64,000 nucleotides of DNA from Nocardia grenadensis NBRC 108939 (GTDB taxonomy: Bacteria > Actinomycetota > Actinomycetes > Mycobacteriales > Mycobacteriaceae), in NCBI RefSeq assembly GCF_001613445.1, contig NZ_BDCJ01000003.1, forward strand, positions 1 through 64,000, read 5' to 3'. A program made the position numbers and the translations under genes. The notes beneath the pieces were generated by a model. The model had not been told where the DNA came from, did no database searches, and worked only from the letters and a program-made list of their open reading frames with translations. This document shows, piece after piece, positions 9,074 to 18,991 of this stretch (position 1 is the first letter of the stretch; every line of letters begins with the position of its first letter).

Positions 9074-9093
9074 TATGTATGTTGTCATACTTA
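9074..9093. promoter_or_regulatory. Candidate TetR operator
   Basis: The inverted repeat TATGTATG-TTGT-CATACTTA (one mismatch between the arms) lies between the divergent TetR and thioesterase genes in an otherwise GC-rich region. Confidence 0.5.
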
Positions 9094-9136
9094 TGATCGT
9101 CTCGCCGTGCCAGCGGCACTATTTTCTGGAGGATTC

Positions 9137-9976
9137 GTGACCGGGATCGACGCGCCGACCCATCCCTTCGATACGGCGATCGCCGTGGAATACACCGACG
9201 CGCATCGGCTGGCCGGTCGGACCTGCCCCGATTACGCCAATATGGTGGGCCCGTTCGGCGGCGTCACCGCGGCGGCGCTGTTGCGCGCGATCGAACGGCA
9301 TCCTGAACGGGTCGGTGATCCGCTGTCGCTGACGGTGAACTACGCGGGACCGATCGCCGACGGGCCCTTCGAGATCACCGCGCGGCCCGTCCGCACTAAT
9401 CGCACTAACCAGCACTGGCAGCTCGAACTGACCCAGGGCGGCACGGTCACCACCACCGCGACCGCAGTATTCGGTATCCGTCGCGACACCTGGTCGGATC
9501 TCGAGCTGAGCATGCCGACGGTGCCGGGCCCGGACGCCGAGGAGGTGGTGCCGCAGATCTTCCCGGATTTCATCGCCTGGGGCCGCAACTATGATCTGCG
9601 GTTCGTCGCCGGCGCCATTCCCGATGTCGAGCCCACCGCCGAGCTCCCGGAGAATCCCGATTCGGTGAGCACCCTGTGGCTACGTGACGCCCCGGCCCGC
9701 CCGGTGGATTTCGCTTCGCTCACCGCCATGTCGGACGCGTTCTACCCCCGCGTGTTCCTGCGGCGCGGGCGCTATCTGCCGGCCGGTACGATCTCGCTCA
9801 CCGTCTACTTCCACGCGACCGCCGAAGAGTTGGCCGCCCAGGGCACCGAATATCTGCTGGGCCGTGCCCGCGCGAACCGCTTCGGGCACGGCCACTTCGA
9901 TCAGATGGCGCACCTGTGGGGCCACGACGGCACCTTGCTGGCGACCAGCCATCAACTGGTCTACTTCAAGGACTGA
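9137..9976 (+). CDS. Acyl-CoA thioesterase family protein (double hotdog)
   Basis: A 279-residue protein of the TesB-like thioesterase family with two hotdog halves. The N-terminal half carries the conserved NMVGPFGGVTAAALLRAI segment, and the C-terminal half has FDQMAHLWGHDGTLLATSHQL. It is expected to hydrolyse acyl-CoA or a related thioester. The GTG start has TGGAGGA four to five bases upstream. It stops ten bases before the convergent cholesterol oxidase gene. Confidence 0.8.
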   Translation: MTGIDAPTHPFDTAIAVEYTDAHRLAGRTCPDYANMVGPFGGVTAAALLRAIERHPERVGDPLSLTVNYAGPIADGPFEITARPVRTNRTNQHWQLELTQGGTVTTTATAVFGIRRDTWSDLELSMPTVPGPDAEEVVPQIFPDFIAWGRNYDLRFVAGAIPDVEPTAELPENPDSVSTLWLRDAPARPVDFASLTAMSDAFYPRVFLRRGRYLPAGTISLTVYFHATAEELAAQGTEYLLGRARANRFGHGHFDQMAHLWGHDGTLLATSHQLVYFKD

Positions 9977-9986
9977 GACCGTCGGT

Positions 9987-11705
9987 TCAGCTCGCGGCCG
10001 GGTCGGTCACCGGCGTGATCGGCAACCGCAGTGCGCCCGGTGCCGATTCGGGGACCACCGGGGATTTCGGCGCCACCGGGGTGATCCGGTGGTACGGCGC
10101 GTCCTGCGAGGGCCGGGGATCCTGTTCGCCCTTGTTCGGCCAGTACGCAGCGGCGCGCTCGGCCTGTGCGGTGATGGTCAGGGACGGATTGACGCCGAGG
10201 TTCGCCGAGACCGCGGCGCCGTCCACCACGCTCAGCGTCGGGTAGCCGAAGACTCGGTGGTAGGCGTCGATCACCCCGGTGTCGCGGTCGGCGCCGATCG
10301 CGGCCCCGCCGAGGAAATGGGCGGTGAGTGGAATATTGAACACTTCGCCCCAGGTGCCACCCGCGGTCCCGCCGATCTGTTCGGCGACCCGGCGGGTGGC
10401 CTCGTTGCCGGCCGGGATCCAGGTCGGGTTGGGTTCGCCGTGACCTTGCTTGCTGGTCAGTTTGCGACCGAAGAGCCCGCGGGTGGTGTAGGTGGTGATG
10501 GAGTTGTCGAGATGTTGCATCACCAGCGAGATGATGGTCCGTTCGCTCCAGTTGCGGACACTCAGGAAGCTGAGCAGCAGCAGGGGATGACGCAGCGCGG
10601 TGCCCAGGAACCGCAGCCACCGCGGAACGCGACCGCCGCCGTCGACCATCAGCGTCTGCAGCAACCCCATCGCGTTGGAACCGCGGCCGTATCGCACCGG
10701 CTCGATATGGGTGTCGGGAGTGGGGTGGATCGACGAGGTGATCGCGACGCCTCGGGTGAAGTCCTGGCCCGGCGCGAGCTTCTTGGTGGCGGCGCCGACG
10801 ATCGATTCGGAGTTGGTGCGGGTGAGCAGGCCGAGGCGGTCGGACAGGTTCGGGAGTACCCGCCGGTCCCGCATGTCGTGCAACAGGCGCTGGGTGCCGA
10901 GCGTGCCCGCGGCGACCACGACCTGACGGGCGGTGTAGGTGGTGCGCTGTTTGCGCACCCAGGCGCCGGTGCGCTGGGCCGAGACCACCCAGCTGCCGTC
11001 GGATTGCGGCCGCAGTTCGGTCACCGTCGTCATCGGCACCACCTGCGCCCCGGCCTGTTCGGCCAGATACAGGTAGTTCTTGACGAGGGTGTTCTTCGCA
11101 CCGAACTTGCAACCGACCATGCAGTCACCGCATTCCAGGCAGCCGGTGCGGGCCGGGCCCACGCCGCCGAAGTAGGGGTCGGCCACGGTTTCGCCGGGTT
11201 CGCCGAAGAAGACGCCGACCGGGGTCCGGACGAAGGTGTCGCCGACGCCCATATCCTCGGCCACCTGTTTGAAGACCTCGTCGGCCGGTGTCATATGCGG
11301 GTTCTGCACCACGCCGAGCATGCGTTTCGCCTGCTCGTAGTAGGGTGTGAGTTCGCTGCGCCAGTCGGTGATCGCACGCCACTGCGGGTCCTGGAAGAAC
11401 GGCTCCGGCGGTACATAGAGGGTGTTGGCGTAATTGAGTGATCCGCCGCCGACCCCGGCGCCGCCGAGGATCAGCACATTGCGCAGCGGATGGATGCGCT
11501 GGATGCCGTAGCAGCCGAGTTTCGGCGCCCACAGGAACTTGCGCAGATCCCAGCTGGTCTTGGGTAGCTCGTCGTCGGCGTAACGGCGGCCGGCTTCCAG
11601 GACGCCGACGGTATAGCCCTTCTCGATCAGCCGCAGGGCGGTGACACTGCCACCGAACCCGGAGCCGACGATGAGGACATCGAAATCCGTGGCCGCCTCG
11701 GACAT
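9987..11705 (-). CDS. choD: Cholesterol oxidase-like GMC oxidoreductase (ChoD type)
   Basis: A 572-residue FAD enzyme close in size and motifs to mycobacterial ChoD. The FAD loop is IVGSGFGGSVTALRL and the GMC N-terminal motif is GGAGVGGGSLNYANT. A Cys-rich segment GCLECGDCMVGCKFG sits near residue 180. The C-terminal FAD/substrate region includes NIPLTAHFLGG and NLGVNPSLTITAQAER. The family oxidises 3-beta-hydroxysteroids, though some members act on other substrates. The ATG has CCAAGGAGAAG upstream. A divergent TetR gene lies to the right. Confidence 0.82.
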   Translation of the reverse strand: MSEAATDFDVLIVGSGFGGSVTALRLIEKGYTVGVLEAGRRYADDELPKTSWDLRKFLWAPKLGCYGIQRIHPLRNVLILGGAGVGGGSLNYANTLYVPPEPFFQDPQWRAITDWRSELTPYYEQAKRMLGVVQNPHMTPADEVFKQVAEDMGVGDTFVRTPVGVFFGEPGETVADPYFGGVGPARTGCLECGDCMVGCKFGAKNTLVKNYLYLAEQAGAQVVPMTTVTELRPQSDGSWVVSAQRTGAWVRKQRTTYTARQVVVAAGTLGTQRLLHDMRDRRVLPNLSDRLGLLTRTNSESIVGAATKKLAPGQDFTRGVAITSSIHPTPDTHIEPVRYGRGSNAMGLLQTLMVDGGGRVPRWLRFLGTALRHPLLLLSFLSVRNWSERTIISLVMQHLDNSITTYTTRGLFGRKLTSKQGHGEPNPTWIPAGNEATRRVAEQIGGTAGGTWGEVFNIPLTAHFLGGAAIGADRDTGVIDAYHRVFGYPTLSVVDGAAVSANLGVNPSLTITAQAERAAAYWPNKGEQDPRPSQDAPYHRITPVAPKSPVVPESAPGALRLPITPVTDPAAS

Positions 11706-11768
11706 GGGACTTCTCCTTGGGTTCGGATGGCCAGCAGTGACTTGCGGTAACATTAACACAGCTGGGGT

Positions 11769-11802
11769 GGAGCAATGCTCACTACTGTTGACAGTGCTCT
11801 CC
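11769..11802. promoter_or_regulatory. Candidate operator between choD and TetR gene
   Basis: An imperfect dyad in a 117-base divergent region: GGAGCA...TGCTCACT on the left and AGTGCTCTCC on the right. An internal palindrome GAGCAATGCTC is also present. Confidence 0.4.
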
Positions 11803-11822
11803 AAATTGGTCAGGGTGGTCGT

Positions 11823-12518
11823 ATGACCACCCCCCGTGCCCGGGCCCGGGCCCAGACAATGATCGATATCAAGCGGATCGCGCGCGAACATCTTGCCACC
11901 GACGGCGCCGCCGCCCTGTCGTTACGCGCGGTGGCCCGCGACCTGGGGGTGGTCTCCTCCGCGGTCTACCGCTATGTCCGCAGCCGGGATGAATTGCTGA
12001 CCCTGCTGGTGGTCGACGGGTACGACGCGCTGGGCGATGCCGTGGACGCGGCGCTCGCCGCCGCACCCGATGATCCGATCGAACAGTTCCGGGTCACCGC
12101 GCGTACCGTCCGCGCCTGGGCGCTCACCGAACCGGCCTGGTACGGCCTGCTGTTCGGTACCCCGGTTCCCGGATACGCCGCCCCGGCCGATCGCACGGTC
12201 ACCCCGGGCACCCGGGTCATCGTGACACTGATGGGCTTATTCGCCGCGGCTCACGGCCGCGGACTGCTTGTGCCCCCGGCGGCGGACGGGCCATCGCTCG
12301 CCGGGCCGCTCGCCGACGATTTCGTCCGGATCCGCGCCGAATTCGGGCTGGAGGTGCCGGACTGGGTGCTCGCCCGCGGACTCACCGTCTGGTGCGCGCT
12401 GTTCGGTGCCGTGAGCTTCGAAGTCTTCGATATGTACGGTGCGGATACGTTCACCGATCGCACGCAGGTCTTCGAGACCCATATCGCCGGCCTGGAAACC
12501 CTGCTCGGTGTGGCCTGA
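11823..12518 (+). CDS. TetR-family regulator (WHG-type C-terminal domain)
   Basis: A 231-residue regulator. The HTH is LSLRAVARDLGVVSSAVYRYVRSRDELL. The C-terminal half carries the pattern ARTVRAWALTEPAWYGLLFGTPVPGY found in TetR proteins with the WHG domain. The ATG at 11823 follows AGGGTGG. Placed divergently from choD, it is the likely regulator of that gene. It converges with the AI-2E transporter gene at 12549. Confidence 0.85.
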   Translation: MTTPRARARAQTMIDIKRIAREHLATDGAAALSLRAVARDLGVVSSAVYRYVRSRDELLTLLVVDGYDALGDAVDAALAAAPDDPIEQFRVTARTVRAWALTEPAWYGLLFGTPVPGYAAPADRTVTPGTRVIVTLMGLFAAAHGRGLLVPPAADGPSLAGPLADDFVRIRAEFGLEVPDWVLARGLTVWCALFGAVSFEVFDMYGADTFTDRTQVFETHIAGLETLLGVA

Positions 12519-12548
12519 ACCGGATCCCGGGGCGGCCTGGGGCCGGCG

Positions 12549-13754
12549 CTACCGGCCGGGCTCCGCGGCCTTCTCGGTATCCACATCGTTCGTCGCCGGG
12601 TCCGCCGCCGCGGCCTCCCCGGCCGGATCGGCTTCGGTCACGGCCACATCGATCTGTTCGCTGATGTAGCGCACCACGACCGCCACCACGGCGACCACCG
12701 GTACCGCCAGGAACGCTCCCGTGATGCCGTACAGGGTCCCACCCCCGGTGACCGCGAGCAGGACCACGACCGCGTGCAATTTCATGGTGCGGCTCTGCAG
12801 CACCGGTTGCAGCACATTGCCCTCGAGCTGCTGGACCGCGATGATAATGATGAGCACGATGAGCGCGGTGGTGAATCCTTTGCCGACCAGCGCCACCAGC
12901 ACCGCCAGCGCGCCGGCGACGAACGCGCCCACCATGGGGATGAAGCCGCCCAGGAATGTCAGTGCGGTGAGCACACCCCACAGCGGCACACCGAGCAGTA
13001 CCAGCCCGAGCCCGATGAAGAACGCGTCGATAAAACTGACCAGCGCCTGAGTGCGGATGAACCCGCCGAGCACATCCCAGACCCGCACCAGCACTTCCTC
13101 GAAATGCCGGCCGCTGCGCCCGCCGGTGAACTTGTGCATCCACGGGATGAATTTCGGCCCGTCCTTGACGAAGAAGAAGCTGAGGATCAGCACCAGGAAT
13201 ATGGTGACCAGCACGGACGTGGCGGTGCTGACTCCGGTGAAAACACCGGAGGCGATCTGTTCGGCGCTGGACTGCACGCGTGAGACCACTGCATCGACGG
13301 CCGAGTTCAGCTGTTCGTCCCGGATATTCAGCGGCGGGCCCTGTAACCAGTCCCGGACCGTGTTGATACCCGTAGTGGCCTTGTCGGAGAGTTCGGGCAC
13401 CTGATCCACCACCGAGGGCACGATCAACGCGATACCGCCCGCCAGCACGCCGATGAAACCGATGAGCGTGAGCGAGGCCGCCGCGGAAGGCGGCAACCCG
13501 GCTTTCACCAGCACGCGGGTGGGCGGCCAGAGCACCGTGGAGACCACGATCGCGAGCAGCACCGGCAGCAGCACCACCCACAGCCGGGCCGCCAGGAAGC
13601 CCAGGACCCAGGCCCCGGCCGCGATGGCGACGACGCATACCGCCCATTTGGCCACCCACAACACGCCGGAACCGAAAACGTCCCCCCGATCCGGCGGCCG
13701 CGTGGCGCCGGTGGAGCGAGTACGGTCGGCGCGGACTTCCTTCTCCCCGTTCAC
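12549..13754 (-). CDS. AI-2E family transporter (PerM-like membrane protein)
   Basis: A polytopic membrane protein of about 401 residues. It has the family's N-terminal pair of helices, a long soluble segment (about 120-190) and a C-terminal bundle with characteristic motifs (LILSFFFVKDGPKF, GVPLWGVLTALTFLGGFIPMVGAF, QQLEGNVLQPVLQSRTMKLH). Members are annotated as AI-2 exporters or antiporters; the actual substrate is uncertain. The acidic Ala-rich tail is cytoplasmic. Start is either this GTG or another GTG at 13781; neither has a strong ribosome binding site. Confidence 0.85.
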   Translation of the reverse strand: MNGEKEVRADRTRSTGATRPPDRGDVFGSGVLWVAKWAVCVVAIAAGAWVLGFLAARLWVVLLPVLLAIVVSTVLWPPTRVLVKAGLPPSAAASLTLIGFIGVLAGGIALIVPSVVDQVPELSDKATTGINTVRDWLQGPPLNIRDEQLNSAVDAVVSRVQSSAEQIASGVFTGVSTATSVLVTIFLVLILSFFFVKDGPKFIPWMHKFTGGRSGRHFEEVLVRVWDVLGGFIRTQALVSFIDAFFIGLGLVLLGVPLWGVLTALTFLGGFIPMVGAFVAGALAVLVALVGKGFTTALIVLIIIIAVQQLEGNVLQPVLQSRTMKLHAVVVLLAVTGGGTLYGITGAFLAVPVVAVVAVVVRYISEQIDVAVTEADPAGEAAAADPATNDVDTEKAAEPGR

Positions 13755-13812
13755 CCGGCCAGTCTCGCACGCCCGGCCCACCCCGGCATCGCACCGGCCC
13801 CGGCCGAACAGG

Positions 13813-14249
13813 TCACAGCACCACGCCGGGGTTCAGGACGGCGCGGGGGTCGAAGGTCCAGCGCAGTTCCCGCTGGATCGAGGTGGTCCCGGCGGCGGCC
13901 GGATCGGCGAAGGACACCACGACGGTCGCGGCCGGATCGGGCGCCGGTACGAGCCGCGACCGTGATCTCGGTGACCACCCCAACGTCCCCTCCGACCCCA
14001 CGAACAGCCTCGTCAGGTCGTACCCCGAGACACCCTCGACGGTGCGGGTGCCGGTCCGCAGGACTCGCCCGTCGGCGAACACGACCTCCAGCGCCGCCAC
14101 GAAACAGCAGATCCCCATATTTCACAGCACATTCCGCCGGCCCCCGTGGCGACATTGCCGCCGAGCCTGCAGAAGGCCACCGACCTGGGATCCGGCGGAT
14201 ACAGCAGTCCCTGTACGGCGACCGCCGCCCGTAGGTCCCCGGTCATCAC
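13813..14249 (-). pseudogene. Broken FAD-linked (GlcD-type) oxidase
   Basis: Fragments of a GlcD-like FAD-binding oxidase appear in order across three frames. About 14249-14110 reads LLYPPDPRS and RLGGNVATGAGGMCCE. About 14110-13985 reads ALEVVFADGRVLRTGTRTVEGVSGYDLTRLFVGSEGTLG. About 13985-13940 continues as VVTEITV in another frame. The last piece reads the family C-terminus FDPRAVLNPGVVL and stops at 13813. The roughly 200 residues normally between the FAD-binding core and the C-terminus are missing. Frameshifts plus an internal deletion make this a decayed gene. Confidence 0.8.
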
Positions 14250-14543
14250 CGCAGGCCGAACCAGGCATCACCGGTGATCAGCCGCGTCTACTGTGGAGTC
14301 GTGGTATTCGTGGCGAATCTCAAAATGTTCGGCGATGATGTCGGCGGATCCGCCGCGGTCCTGAGATTCCGCTCCGTTTCTGTGGCAGACCCGCATGCGC
14401 TGTCATCCGGTGCGTGGTGCCCCCGGCGGTGTCGGTTGGGTCGAGGATGGTCCCACCCTGTCCGCATGCGGGGGTAAACCCCCTATCCGGATTTCAGGGT
14501 GACGCCGGATGTGGCCCGTTGGGGACGAAACTAGCGTTCGGTC

Positions 14544-15722
14544 ATGACTTCGACTGTGCGAATGCGCCTCGCCGTGGCGTTCGGTGCCGTTACGCTGCTC
14601 GCAGTGGGGGTGGTCACCGCGTGTGCCGAGCCGGCCGACCCCTTCTCCGAAGAGCAGTTGCTTCGGGACGCCGAGGCGATCCACGCCCTCGGTGTGAGCG
14701 GTGTGCAAGCCCGCATGATCGGGCCTGATGGTCGGCAGGCGGTCGCCACCAGCGGCACCACCGACTTGACCACCGGCCGCCCGGTCTCTCCCGACGGCTA
14801 CTTCCGTATGGCCAGCACATCGAAGACACTCGTCGCCACCGTGATTCTCCAACTGGCGGCCGAGGCCACGCTGTCCCTGAATGACACGGTCGACCACTGG
14901 CTGCCGCAAGTGGTGCAGGGTCACGGCCACGACGGCAACCGCATCACGATCCGCCACCTGCTTCAGCACACCAGCGGAATCCGCGATGACCTGCCCGGAT
15001 ATACCACGCCGGACGAGTACTACCAGCAGCGCCACGAGGTCCACAGCCCCGAGCGGCTGGTGGCCCGCGCGATGGCCCATGCACCGGTTTTCCCGCCCGG
15101 AGAGGGCTGGGAATATTCCAACACCGGCTATATTCTGCTCGATATGATCATCCAGCAGGCCACCGGTCGGCCCGCCCACCAGGAGATCGAAGACCGCATC
15201 GTGGTCCCTCTCGGCCTCGACCGGACTCTGTGGATGGGCGCCTCACCTACCCTGCCCTCACCGCACGCGCGGGCCTACCAGTACTTCGGCCCCGGTTCCG
15301 TAGTGGATGTCACCGACCAGATACCAGTGGACCAGAACCTTTCGTGGGTCACGACCACCCAGGACGAGAATGAATTCTTCCGCGCGTTACTCGGTGGCCG
15401 CCTGCTACCACCACAGCAACTGGCCGAGATGAAGCAGACCGTCCCCGTGAGCAGGGAGGTCCAACATATGTGGCCCGGCGGTCGATACGGGCTCGGCCTG
15501 GTTCAACGACCTCTGAGTTGCGGAGGAACCTACTGGAGTCACGAGGGTGGGGACGGCGGCTACATCACCCTCAACGGCGTAACCGACGACGGCCGGCGAA
15601 GCGCCGTAGTTGCCATGTCCGGGGCACGCGGCGACACCCCGGAGCACATCCTGGACCAGGAGAACGCGGCCAGCGCCCTGATCGACCACGCACTGTGCGT
15701 CGGATCCCGCAGCATCCCGTGA
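14544..15722 (+). CDS. Serine beta-lactamase/D-Ala-D-Ala carboxypeptidase family lipoprotein
   Basis: A 392-residue serine hydrolase of the class C beta-lactamase-like family. The signal peptide ends with a lipobox-like VVTAC, so it is probably a lipoprotein. The SxxK motif is STSK (near residue 93) and the second motif is YSN (near 192). HEGGDGGY near the C-terminus takes the place of the KTG-like strand. It may act on peptidoglycan, beta-lactams or small esters; sequence alone does not decide. It stands alone between a pseudogene and the convergent glycosidase gene. Confidence 0.8.
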   Translation: MTSTVRMRLAVAFGAVTLLAVGVVTACAEPADPFSEEQLLRDAEAIHALGVSGVQARMIGPDGRQAVATSGTTDLTTGRPVSPDGYFRMASTSKTLVATVILQLAAEATLSLNDTVDHWLPQVVQGHGHDGNRITIRHLLQHTSGIRDDLPGYTTPDEYYQQRHEVHSPERLVARAMAHAPVFPPGEGWEYSNTGYILLDMIIQQATGRPAHQEIEDRIVVPLGLDRTLWMGASPTLPSPHARAYQYFGPGSVVDVTDQIPVDQNLSWVTTTQDENEFFRALLGGRLLPPQQLAEMKQTVPVSREVQHMWPGGRYGLGLVQRPLSCGGTYWSHEGGDGGYITLNGVTDDGRRSAVVAMSGARGDTPEHILDQENAASALIDHALCVGSRSIP

Positions 15723-15925
15723 GCGGGACTCGGCCATACCGCAATCGAGATCATTCCGGCCGGCCGGGGTGGCCGGCGGTGATCGCGTTTGCGGTCTCGC
15801 GCTGGCGCTCGCTGGGCACCGACGCGCCCGAACCGGTCGCGAAGCCGGACGGCACCGCGGCGCGTCCAGTCGAGGTCGACTGACCAATCCGGTGAGGTTC
15901 GGCCGATCAGGTGACCGTTCGCGGA

Positions 15926-17251
15926 TCAGCGCGGCACGGTGACCTGATCGGTGCAGCTGGTGATTCCGTCCACGATCGAACAGGTGGCCGGTGCCCGGGT
16001 CGGCCGGTAATCGCCAGGGACTCCGCCGCGCCGGGTGATGGCCGTATAGGCGGCCACGGCGCCGGTGGGCCGGCGGATCAGGCCGGGGTCGCCGAGGACG
16101 TCGACGGTGTACAGCCCGAACCTCGGTGTGTAGGAACCCCATTCGTAGTTGTCGGTGAGACTCCAGTAGTTGTAGCCCATGACGTTCATGCCGTCGGCCA
16201 CCGCGCGCTGTATCCAGTACACGGTGTCGCGTAGCAGGTCGTCGCGGCGGTAGCCGTCCGCCCGCGGGCGCCCGTTCTCGGTAGGCATCCCGTTTTCCAC
16301 GATGTAGAGGGGTTTGCCCGGAAATCGCCGCGCGTAGTGGTCGAGCGCGTAGTAGATACCCTCGGATTGCAGCGACAGTGTCCACATCTTGCTGGGGTCG
16401 GGCACCCGGGTGAAGACGTCGACGGGGGAGAACCCGTAGTAGTAGTCGATGCCGATGTAGTCCAGTTTTGCGCCGACCCGGCTGATGAACGCACCGTTCA
16501 CGGCGTCTTCGGCGGTGGGGATATAGGCGGCGTTGCTGCTCACCATCGCCCCCGGCTGTACTCGGTGGATGTGGTCGTAGATCGCGTTGTGGGCGTCGGC
16601 CAACCGGTCCTGCACCGCCGGGATATCCGGGACGCCGATCCCGCCGTGGCGTACCTCGTTCATGAGGTATGTGGCGGGTTCGTTGAAGGTGATCCACAGC
16701 GGTTCGTCCCGGGCGTACCGGTCGACCACCCGGCGGGCGTTGGTGAGCCAGTCCTCGACCATTCCGGCGCGCCGCCACCCACCCCGATCGGCCTGCCAGC
16801 CTGGATAGACCCAATGGTCCAGGGTGAGCATGGCGCGCATACCCGCGGCGCGAATGGCCTGGACGACCTCGTCGTAGAACCGGAAACCGTCCTCGTTCCA
16901 TTCGCCCGGACGCGGTTGTACCCGGGCCCATTCGATCCCGATCCGGTAGACACGCACCCCGAGTTGCGCGGCCAGTGCGATATCGGACCGGTAGCGCGAG
17001 TAGAAGTCGACCGAGTCGAGATACAGGTCCTCGGTTTTTCCGGCCGCGATATAGCGGGTCCAGTTGCTGTCCGGCGCATGCCCTTCGGACTGGAATCCCG
17101 AGGAGGCGACACCCCACAGGAAATCGTCACCCAGTGGGGCGACCTCGACCGGGGGAGTGGGGCGCGCGCCGGCCGATCCCGTTCCCAGGACGACGGCGCC
17201 GGCAGCAACCGCGCTGGTGGTCAGAAATAAGCGACGGTTCACCGGACCCAT
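15926..17251 (-). CDS. Tat-exported family 1 glycoside hydrolase (beta-glucosidase-like)
   Basis: A 441-residue GH1 enzyme. A twin-arginine signal (NRRLFLTTSAVAAGAVVLG) ends near ASAGA-type residues. The catalytic acid/base Glu lies in WITFNEPAT and the nucleophile Glu in YIVENG. The start motif DDFLWGVASSGFQSEG and the C-terminal NYWSLTDNYEWGSY are typical of GH1. It should act outside the membrane on beta-glycosides. The ATG at 17249-17251 follows CAGGAGA. Two Cys in the C-terminal tail (ATCSIVDGITSCTDQ) could form a disulphide. Confidence 0.88.
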   Translation of the reverse strand: MGPVNRRLFLTTSAVAAGAVVLGTGSAGARPTPPVEVAPLGDDFLWGVASSGFQSEGHAPDSNWTRYIAAGKTEDLYLDSVDFYSRYRSDIALAAQLGVRVYRIGIEWARVQPRPGEWNEDGFRFYDEVVQAIRAAGMRAMLTLDHWVYPGWQADRGGWRRAGMVEDWLTNARRVVDRYARDEPLWITFNEPATYLMNEVRHGGIGVPDIPAVQDRLADAHNAIYDHIHRVQPGAMVSSNAAYIPTAEDAVNGAFISRVGAKLDYIGIDYYYGFSPVDVFTRVPDPSKMWTLSLQSEGIYYALDHYARRFPGKPLYIVENGMPTENGRPRADGYRRDDLLRDTVYWIQRAVADGMNVMGYNYWSLTDNYEWGSYTPRFGLYTVDVLGDPGLIRRPTGAVAAYTAITRRGGVPGDYRPTRAPATCSIVDGITSCTDQVTVPR

Positions 17252-17703
17252 CGGATCGGTCTCCTGTCCTCTGTTCGTCTCCGTCTCGCGGCGTTCGCAC
17301 CAGAGTAGCGGCGCGGCATCGGATCCGGGCCGTACCGTATGTATCCCGCCGCCGTGGCCGGATGTAGTGCAGTGCGGGAGTCGGGAGGTGGCCGGGCCCG
17401 TATCTCCCCGGAAGGCGTGTGTGCGGTGGTCACCGAACGGATCGGGTCTCGGTGGCGCACTCCAGCTTCTGGAACCGAGAACTGTTCTCCGATGCTTCGC
17501 CCGCACCTGCCTACAGCCACAAATCGCAAGAATTGTCGGTATCTAGATATGCGCATTAAAACATCTATCGCACCATCCCAAACCGAACCTCGGTGGGGAG
17601 CCCCGCAATGAGGGGGAGGATCTGGCCTTACGTTGGCACCTGCGCCGAATCCGTGCACTCCCACCGAACCGGCGGGGCTCGAGTGGATTCCGGCGGCCGC
17701 GGG
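17252..17703. other. Intergenic region without recognisable gene
   Basis: The 450 bases between the GH1 and epoxide hydrolase genes hold no convincing frame. An AT-richer patch at about 17,521-17,580 includes the 12-mer AGATATGCGCAT (17545-17556), which recurs at 19716-19727. Confidence 0.5.
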
Positions 17704-18945
17704 TCAGCGGCGTCCCCGGAAGGTGCGGCGTAGATCGCTGACCCATTCGTCCGGGATCTCCCAGGGAATGAAGTGGCCTCCGTGGTCGTGGACGGTGAGG
17801 TTGACGTGGTTGTACCACTCGGCGCGGTCACTGGCACGGAAGTGTTCGACGCGTTGCGCGGTGCCCACGCCGGGCGGGTTCTCGTAGCCGACGAACGTGA
17901 TCCCGGTGGGGGCCTGCACGACAGGGCGGCGGTCGTGGGAAGGCGTCCAGGGGTAGCGGTTGTGGTTGGCGTAGAGCCGTATCGAGGTGCCGATGGTGTT
18001 GGTGGCCCAGTAGATCGTGGCGTGCGTGAGCAGGTCGTCCCTACTGAATACGGTCTCGATGTCGCCGCCGTTGTCGCTCCATTTGCACCAGCGTTCCAGG
18101 ATCCATGCCAGCATGCCCGCCGGGGAATCGGACAGGCCGTGAGCGAGGGTGCTGGGGGCCAGGAGGTGGGCGGCAAGATGGACGGCGAAACGGCTGTCCA
18201 GCTCCACGATTCGGGCGCGTATCTCGTCGGAGATGTCGTCGGGGATCGGTATCCCGCCGCTGAAGTCCCAGGCGCGATCGCCGTTGAAGAGAGTGAGTTT
18301 CAGCCCGGATCCGATGTGGAGGGCATACAACTCGTCGGCGTACTTGTGGCCGAGCTGGGCGGTGACCAGCGCACCGACGTCGCAGCCGGCGGCCCCGTAT
18401 TTCTCGTGGCCCAGGACCTCGGTCATGAGTGTGTGCCAGAGATCGGCGACCTTCCAGAAGTTCATATCCGGGCGGTTGGTCAGCGGGCTGGAGAACCCGA
18501 TACCGGGAAACGAGGGCATGATCACCTCGAACGCCTCGGCCGGATCGCCGCCGTGCGCCGCCGGATCTGCCAGGAGGTCGGCGACCTTGGACCAGTGCCA
18601 GAACGTCCAGGGCCAGCCGTGTGTCAGGAGTAGCGGTGTCGGATTCGGCCCGACGCCGGGCCTGCGCATGAAATGTACGGGCACCTCCTCGATTTCGACC
18701 CGGTAGTGCCGGTAGTTGTTGATCTCGGCTTCGGCTGCGCGCCAGTCGTATCCGTCACGCCAGTAGTCGACGAGTTCTAGGAGGTAGCCACGAGGCACGC
18801 CGTAATACCAGTCGTCGTTGCCGGCATCGTCGGGTAGACGGGTGAGATTCAGGCGCTGCCGCAGGTCGGTGAGCACCCTGTCGGGGACGTGAATCTTCGT
18901 CGGTGTGAGGGGGAACGGCCGGGTACCGGGGGTGCTGTCGTTCAT
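17704..18945 (-). CDS. Epoxide hydrolase-family alpha/beta hydrolase
   Basis: A 413-residue enzyme with the N-terminal EHN domain (about 10-115, PFPLTPTKIHVPDRVL) and an alpha/beta-hydrolase core. The oxyanion motif is HGWPWTFWHW, the nucleophile Asp sits in GAAGCDVGALV, and the catalytic His is in HDHGGHFIPWE. It is expected to open epoxides to diols in the cytoplasm. The divergent MarR gene at 19029 probably regulates it. Confidence 0.87.
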   Translation of the reverse strand: MNDSTPGTRPFPLTPTKIHVPDRVLTDLRQRLNLTRLPDDAGNDDWYYGVPRGYLLELVDYWRDGYDWRAAEAEINNYRHYRVEIEEVPVHFMRRPGVGPNPTPLLLTHGWPWTFWHWSKVADLLADPAAHGGDPAEAFEVIMPSFPGIGFSSPLTNRPDMNFWKVADLWHTLMTEVLGHEKYGAAGCDVGALVTAQLGHKYADELYALHIGSGLKLTLFNGDRAWDFSGGIPIPDDISDEIRARIVELDSRFAVHLAAHLLAPSTLAHGLSDSPAGMLAWILERWCKWSDNGGDIETVFSRDDLLTHATIYWATNTIGTSIRLYANHNRYPWTPSHDRRPVVQAPTGITFVGYENPPGVGTAQRVEHFRASDRAEWYNHVNLTVHDHGGHFIPWEIPDEWVSDLRRTFRGRR

Positions 18946-18991
18946 CTGGCCTCCTACGCCGTGTGGCCCAGCTTTGCATAAGCAGTGTATT

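Noticed and set aside
15723..15925. C-terminal-like stretch after the beta-lactamase-family gene (ends at 15883)
   Set aside because: A short frame with plausible composition but no start, partner or family; probably intergenic.
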